Assembly (NCBI RefSeq): GCF_014201885.1
Contig: NZ_JACHFN010000009.1
Location: 10,001-74,000, forward strand
Length of the DNA stretch: 64,000 nt
Reading direction: 5' to 3'
Source: Deinococcus budaensis
Lineage (GTDB): Bacteria > Deinococcota > Deinococci > Deinococcales > Deinococcaceae
Shown: piece by piece, positions 57,526-64,000 of the stretch
Position numbering within the stretch: position 1 is the stretch's first letter
How the letters are laid out: each line of letters opens with the position of its first letter
Notes under the pieces: model-generated
Seen by the model: only the letters and a program-made list of their open reading frames with translations
The model's database searches: none
Told to the model about the DNA's origin: nothing
Position numbers and translations under genes: made by a program

Positions 57526-58491
57526 GTGACTCTCCCCCCTCCCCTGTCGCTGACCGCCACCCCCGGCCGTCTGGACGCCGTGCTGGCTGAGCTGACGGGC
57601 GTGAGCCGCTCGCAGGTCGCCGGGTGGATCGCGGGGGGGCACGTGCAGGTGGGCGGCGTGGTCGCGGCCCGGGCCAGCCTGAAACTTAGGGGCGGCGAGG
57701 CGCTGACCGTGCAGGTGCCCCCGCCGCCCGACGCGACCGTGGCCCCCGAAACGGTCCCCCTCGACGTGGTGTACGAGGACGCCCATCTGATCGCGGTGAA
57801 CAAGCCGCCCGGCATGGTCACCCACCCCGCCCCCGGCGTGACTTCCGGCACGCTGGTCAACGCCCTGCTGGGCCGCCTGACCCTGCCCGAGCAGCCCGGC
57901 GCCGAGGGTCCCGACGGCTACCGCCCCGGCATCGTTCACCGGCTGGACCGCGACACCAGCGGCGTGATCGTGGTCGCCAAAACGGTCGAGGCGCACGCGC
58001 GGCTGGCGGCGGCGTTCAAGGACCGCGACACGCGCAAGACGTACCTGGCGATTGCTGCCGGAATGTGGCCAGCCCAGGGACCGGTGCGGGTGGACGCACC
58101 CATCGGGCGGCATCCCACCGCCCGGCAGCGCATGACCGTCGGCGGCGCCCACCCGCGCGACGCGCAGACCCTCTTCACGCCGCTGGCCGCCCACCCAGAC
58201 GGCCATGGGCGCACGCTGGCGCTGGTGCGCGCGCAGCCCCGCACCGGGCGCACCCACCAGATTCGAGTTCACCTCGCGCACCTGGGCAGCCCGCTCCTGG
58301 GTGACGCGGTGTACGGACGGGCCAGCGAGGTCATGCCACGCCACGCCCTGCACGCGCAGTTCCTGACCCTCCCCCACCCCGCCACCGGCCAGCCGCTGCA
58401 CCTGCACGCGCCCACGCCCGACGACCTGCTCTCGGCCTGGGTGACGCTCGGCGGAAGCCTCCCCGCCGGGCTGGAGACGCCGCCGGAGTAG
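57526..58491 (+). CDS. RluD/RluA-family pseudouridine synthase
   Basis: A 321-residue RluA-superfamily enzyme that isomerises uridine in rRNA. An N-terminal S4 RNA-binding domain (about 15-75) begins RLDAVLAELTGVSRSQVAGW. The catalytic motif HRLDRDTSG carries the nucleophilic Asp at about residue 142. The C-terminal motif RTGRTHQIRVHLAHLG is intact. It resembles RluD, which modifies helix 69 of 23S rRNA, but the target cannot be proven. I chose the GTG at 57526 because of the leaderless -10 and because the S4 domain starts soon after it. Confidence 0.9.
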   Translation: MTLPPPLSLTATPGRLDAVLAELTGVSRSQVAGWIAGGHVQVGGVVAARASLKLRGGEALTVQVPPPPDATVAPETVPLDVVYEDAHLIAVNKPPGMVTHPAPGVTSGTLVNALLGRLTLPEQPGAEGPDGYRPGIVHRLDRDTSGVIVVAKTVEAHARLAAAFKDRDTRKTYLAIAAGMWPAQGPVRVDAPIGRHPTARQRMTVGGAHPRDAQTLFTPLAAHPDGHGRTLALVRAQPRTGRTHQIRVHLAHLGSPLLGDAVYGRASEVMPRHALHAQFLTLPHPATGQPLHLHAPTPDDLLSAWVTLGGSLPAGLETPPE

Positions 58492-58525
58492 GGCGCGTCC
58501 TGGCTCCAGCCCTCCTCTGGCCCCC

Positions 58526-58554
58526 TTGCTTTTTGCAGGTGTACCGTGTACACT
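58526..58554 (+). promoter_or_regulatory. Promoter of the DEAD-box helicase with overlapping inverted repeat
   Basis: TTGCTT (58526-58531), 17-base spacer and TACACT (58549-58554) form a full promoter. A perfect inverted repeat GTGTAC-CGT-GTACAC (58539-58553) covers the -10, an operator candidate. The transcript would have a 5' UTR of about 120 bases. Confidence 0.65.
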
Positions 58555-58566
58555 TCTTCTTCGTGC

Positions 58567-58591
58567 GCCGCTCCGGGACAGTCCCGGCGGC
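58567..58591 (+). promoter_or_regulatory. 5' UTR hairpin of the helicase mRNA
   Basis: A stem with inner CCGGGA/TCCCGG around CAG, and outer GCCG/CGGC with a two-base bulge, lies close to the predicted transcript start. It could affect stability or temperature-dependent translation. The remainder of the UTR shows only the AAAGGA ribosome site. Confidence 0.45.
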
Positions 58592-58669
58592 TGGAAGGTG
58601 CCCCCACTTTCAGGACATGCTGGATGCCGAAGCCTTGGCGTTTGCTGGTCACTGGGGCTGTGCTTTCCC

Positions 58670-60479
<1,810 letters not shown>

Positions 60480-60504
60480 GCCGAGCTGAAGAACCGAAAA
60501 GAAG

Positions 60505-60532
60505 GCCCCTACCGGGAAGGTGGGGGCTTTTT
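60505..60532 (+). terminator. Terminator after the helicase gene, probably bidirectional
   Basis: A 9-bp stem (60505-60513 with 60519-60527, one G-T wobble) with a GGGAA loop and TTTTT. On the minus strand the stem is followed by TTCTTTTC, so it also serves the HTH operon ending at 60534. Confidence 0.9.
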
Positions 60533-60533
60533 C

Positions 60534-60752
60534 CTATTCCTCGCGGCCTTCCGGCGCATAAACAAGCAGGTCGCCCGGCTGACATTCCAAGACCTCGCAG
60601 ATGGCTTCCAACGTGCTGAAGCGCACCGCGCGGGCCTTGCCAGTCTTGAGGATGCTGAGGTTCGCCAGGGTGATCCCTACCCGCTCCGAGAGTTCGGAGA
60701 GGGTCATGCCGCGGTCGCGCAGCCGCTCGTCGAGCCGGACTTCGATGGGCAT
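60534..60752 (-). CDS. Small XRE/Cro-type HTH regulator (YozG-like)
   Basis: A 72-residue protein that is nearly all one HTH_3 domain: EVRLDERLRDRGMTLSELS, then VGITLANLSILKTGKARAVRFSTL. It resembles YozG-type regulators, which are encoded next to DUF2975 membrane proteins. The ATG overlaps the stop of the upstream membrane-protein gene (TGATG). It likely binds the palindrome in the operon promoter. Confidence 0.88.
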   Translation of the reverse strand: MPIEVRLDERLRDRGMTLSELSERVGITLANLSILKTGKARAVRFSTLEAICEVLECQPGDLLVYAPEGREE

Positions 60753-61180
60753 CAGACGGTCAGTTCCTCGTCCTGGAGCAGGTCAGCCACCTGCCGCATC
60801 ACGGCAGCCAGCGCGAGCAGCCCCAGCCCCGGCAGCAGGGACAGAAAAGTACCCAGACCCCCGCTCAGCGCCAGGACGACGGGCGAAGCGCCGGGCAGCG
60901 TCTCAGTCATGTCCGCCGCACCCAGCCCCAGCGACAGAAACGCCTGACCCACCAGCACCCACCCGGTCCAGGTCAGGGCGCGGGCGGTGCCGTGCAGGGT
61001 CGTGGCCCGCGCCGCCCACCACAGCAGCCCCAGGGCCGGGAGGAGGAGAGCTACCGCTCCGGCTTCCGAGCGCCAATCCAACTCGGCTCCAGACTGCCAA
61101 GCCCACGCCGCGCCCAGGGCGACCAGCAGCGGCGTCCCCAGACACAACCCTTCCAACCAGCGCAACGCCTGACGTTGCAT
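60752..61180 (-). CDS. DUF2975-like integral membrane protein
   Basis: A 142-residue protein with four predicted helices. The C-terminus, AAVMRQVADLLQDEELTV, is typical of the DUF2975 family, whose members usually precede a YozG-type HTH gene as here. The ATG at 61180 overlaps the previous stop (TGATG). A longer in-frame start lies inside the neighbouring gene. Function unknown. Confidence 0.75.
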   Translation of the reverse strand: MQRQALRWLEGLCLGTPLLVALGAAWAWQSGAELDWRSEAGAVALLLPALGLLWWAARATTLHGTARALTWTGWVLVGQAFLSLGLGAADMTETLPGASPVVLALSGGLGTFLSLLPGLGLLALAAVMRQVADLLQDEELTV

Positions 61181-61671
61181 CACACCACCTCCCGGGCGCG
61201 GTCGCGCAGGCGTCGGCCCTCGTCCAGCCAGCCGCTCAGGCCGATCAGGAGGAGGGGAAGAGCCAGGCTCAGCAGGGTGGAGAGCACCGCCGAGGGCATC
61301 CACAGGGCGGACAGTTCGGCGCTGGTCTGAACAGACCGAGGCCATAGGATGAGGATCACCAGTGAGAACAGCCCTGCCAGCAACAGCCAGCGCCCCCCCT
61401 GACCCACCCGCTGCGCGACCTCACCGTCAAGGGGTCCGGCCCGCCGGGCACGGGTCAGCGCCACGCGCAGGTGGCCGAAGCCCAGCGCGGTGATCAGCAT
61501 CCAGACCGTCAGGCCCGACATCAGCGGCCGGAAGCCGGGAACGTAAGCTCTCGGTCCGACGCCGAGATCGAGGATGACCAGCAGGCTGCAAAAGACCATC
61601 CCCAGCCATGCCAGCACCCAGCCCAGGGTCACGCCCAGCCCCAGCACGCCCAGCAGGTTCGACAGCCGCAT
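61180..61671 (-). CDS. Four-helix membrane protein, first gene of the HTH operon
   Basis: A 163-residue hydrophobic protein with about four helices (residues 7-36, 50-66, 92-110, 121-145) and a basic C-terminal tail (RRLRDRAREVV). It resembles the DUF2975 protein that follows in topology and may be a diverged paralogue. GAGGAGG lies 7 bases before the ATG. All three genes share TGATG junctions, indicating one translationally coupled unit. Confidence 0.72.
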   Translation of the reverse strand: MRLSNLLGVLGLGVTLGWVLAWLGMVFCSLLVILDLGVGPRAYVPGFRPLMSGLTVWMLITALGFGHLRVALTRARRAGPLDGEVAQRVGQGGRWLLLAGLFSLVILILWPRSVQTSAELSALWMPSAVLSTLLSLALPLLLIGLSGWLDEGRRLRDRAREVV

Positions 61672-61702
61672 CCCCGACCTCCTCAGAGAGCCGTTTACCG
61701 AA

Positions 61703-61719
61703 AAACGATGTTATCGTTT
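61703..61719 (-). promoter_or_regulatory. Operator-like palindrome AAACGAT-N3-ATCGTTT
   Basis: Perfect 7-bp arms with a 3-base centre lie about 30-50 bases before the first membrane-protein gene, in an AT-rich patch. On the minus strand TAACAT, a TANNNT hexamer, overlaps it. It is a good candidate site for the HTH protein of this operon. Confidence 0.55.
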
Positions 61720-61764
61720 CTCAATATGTAGACCGGGCAGGGGGCTGTCAAGCAGGGCTGAGCT

Positions 61765-63300
<1,536 letters not shown>

Positions 63301-63351
63301 GGGCTGGATTGTCTCACGCGGCGGCCCGGGGGGTGCCCAGAGGGCCGGTGC

Positions 63352-64000
63352 TCAGGGGGCCAGGTCGATGGTGACGGGCGCGGCGCTGGGGGCAGTCACG
63401 GTGACGCGGCCGGGCGTGAAGCCCTCGGCGGCCACGCGCAGGGTGTAGGTGCCGGGGCGCGGGAACTGCACCGTCCCGGGCGCGCGGCCCAGGTCCCGCC
63501 CGGCGGGCAGGTTCGCCCCCGGCGGCGCCTGGATCACGCTCAGGCGCACCGGGATGCCCGGCTCTCCGCGCACGGTGAAGCGCACGGGGCAGCACGTCTC
63601 GGCAGCAGCGGACAGCGTTCCCGGCTCCGAAGCCGCCGCTCCCGGCGCCGCCCGCTGCGCCCACAGCGCGGCGGCCAGCGCCAGCAGCCCGAGCAGCACC
63701 AGCGCGGGCCACAGCCACGCCGGACGGCGCGGGCGCGCGCGCGGCGGCAAGGCGCCCTCCCGGCCCGGCTTCACGACCCGGCGGGTGCCGTCGGCGTTCC
63801 AGGCGATGCGCACCGGCTCTCCGATGCGCCGCCGGGTGGAGTCGGGGAGGGGGACCGGGGCAGGGGGAGCTGGAGAGGCGGCGGTCGCCTCCCCGGTTCT
63901 GCCCTCCTCGGGAGAAGGGGCCACAGTGTCCAGCGCGGCGGGGCGGGCGGCGTCCCCTGGGTCTGGCCCCGGGTCTGGTCCCGGCGCGGCCACGATGACC
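63352..64000 (-). CDS. C-terminal part of a PEGA-like single-span membrane protein
   Basis: The frame runs off the window edge, so only the C-terminal 215 residues or so are seen. A Pro/Ala/Gly-rich, probably cytoplasmic stretch is followed by one transmembrane helix (PAWLWPALVLLGLLALAAALW). An extracytoplasmic beta domain follows, with VRLSVIQAPPGANL, then GTVQFPRPGTYTLRVAAEG, resembling PEGA-type surface domains. Two adjacent Cys (TCCPVRF) are notable. PEGA domains often follow Ser/Thr kinase or FHA regions, so the missing part could be one of those. Confidence 0.6.
   Translation of the reverse strand, partial: VIVAAPGPDPGPDPGDAARPAALDTVAPSPEEGRTGEATAASPAPPAPVPLPDSTRRRIGEPVRIAWNADGTRRVVKPGREGALPPRARPRRPAWLWPALVLLGLLALAAALWAQRAAPGAAASEPGTLSAAAETCCPVRFTVRGEPGIPVRLSVIQAPPGANLPAGRDLGRAPGTVQFPRPGTYTLRVAAEGFTPGRVTVTAPSAAPVTIDLAP

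Overview
The window comes from the chromosome of a very GC-rich bacterium, almost certainly a Deinococcus. Three things point there: the rpmH-rnpA-yidD-yidC cluster, the absence of any mobile element, and many genes whose only upstream signal is a TANNNT hexamer ending 6-7 bases before the start codon. That last pattern is the leaderless-mRNA architecture known from Deinococcus. Nearly all of the DNA is dense housekeeping and metabolic coding sequence. There is no insertion sequence, prophage, CRISPR array or rRNA; the single RNA gene found is a tRNA-Ala(TGC).

Layout. 1-5.4 kb holds the 3' part of rpoC with its terminator, a DUF2721 membrane protein and rlmN. 5.6-12.0 kb is a tight five-gene operon: TPR protein, SPOR protein, the redox repressor Rex and two lipoproteins. 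12.2-20.4 kb, mostly on the minus strand, carries a periplasmic nucleotidase, a lactate-oxidase-type flavoenzyme, a plus-strand cyclopropane synthase and a three-subunit glycolate oxidase (glcF-glcD-glcE). 20.4-23.8 kb is the divergent pair ppsR/ppsA. 23.8-28.2 kb holds a histidine kinase coupled to a molybdopterin-fold sensor-like protein, a DUF4384 protein, a ZIP-fold transporter and a small secreted protein. 28.2-33.3 kb contains the E1 alpha and beta subunits of a 2-oxo-acid dehydrogenase, a C39-like peptidase and an alpha/alpha-toroid protein. 33.4-35.9 kb is rpmH-rnpA-yidD-yidC. 36-40.1 kb has a flavin monooxygenase, then Mrp, a SufR-like regulator and a 2'-5' RNA ligase-like protein. 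40.1-45.8 kb has DAHP synthase/chorismate mutase, truncated haemoglobin, a Tat-exported metallo-hydrolase, membrane proteins, an FmdE-like protein and a decayed aminoglycoside 2'-N-acetyltransferase. 45.9-48.5 kb has tRNA-Ala, a tRNA nucleotidyltransferase and an ArsR/AHSA1 pair. 48.6-53.5 kb is a maltodextrin utilisation region (GH13 enzyme plus an ABC importer). 53.7-60.5 kb has homoserine dehydrogenase, a prfA-Nudix-ATPase-kinase run, an RluD-type pseudouridine synthase and a DEAD-box helicase. 60.5-64 kb has an HTH/DUF2975-type membrane unit, guaA and a truncated PEGA-like membrane protein.

Functional threads. Central carbon and redox metabolism recur (glycolate, lactate, PEP synthase, E1, Rex), as does translation and RNA maintenance (rlmN, rnpA, prfA, rluD, helicase, nucleotidyltransferase). 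The most unusual signals are in expression control. Short leaderless upstream ORFs overlap the weak start codons of prfA (TTG) and glcF (GTG). rnpA has a good Shine-Dalgarno placed before an in-frame ATC. An inverted repeat resembling the Deinococcus radiation/desiccation response motif lies over the promoter of a metallo-hydrolase. A foldable leader precedes the E1 alpha gene. None of these can be proven from sequence alone, and checks are listed.
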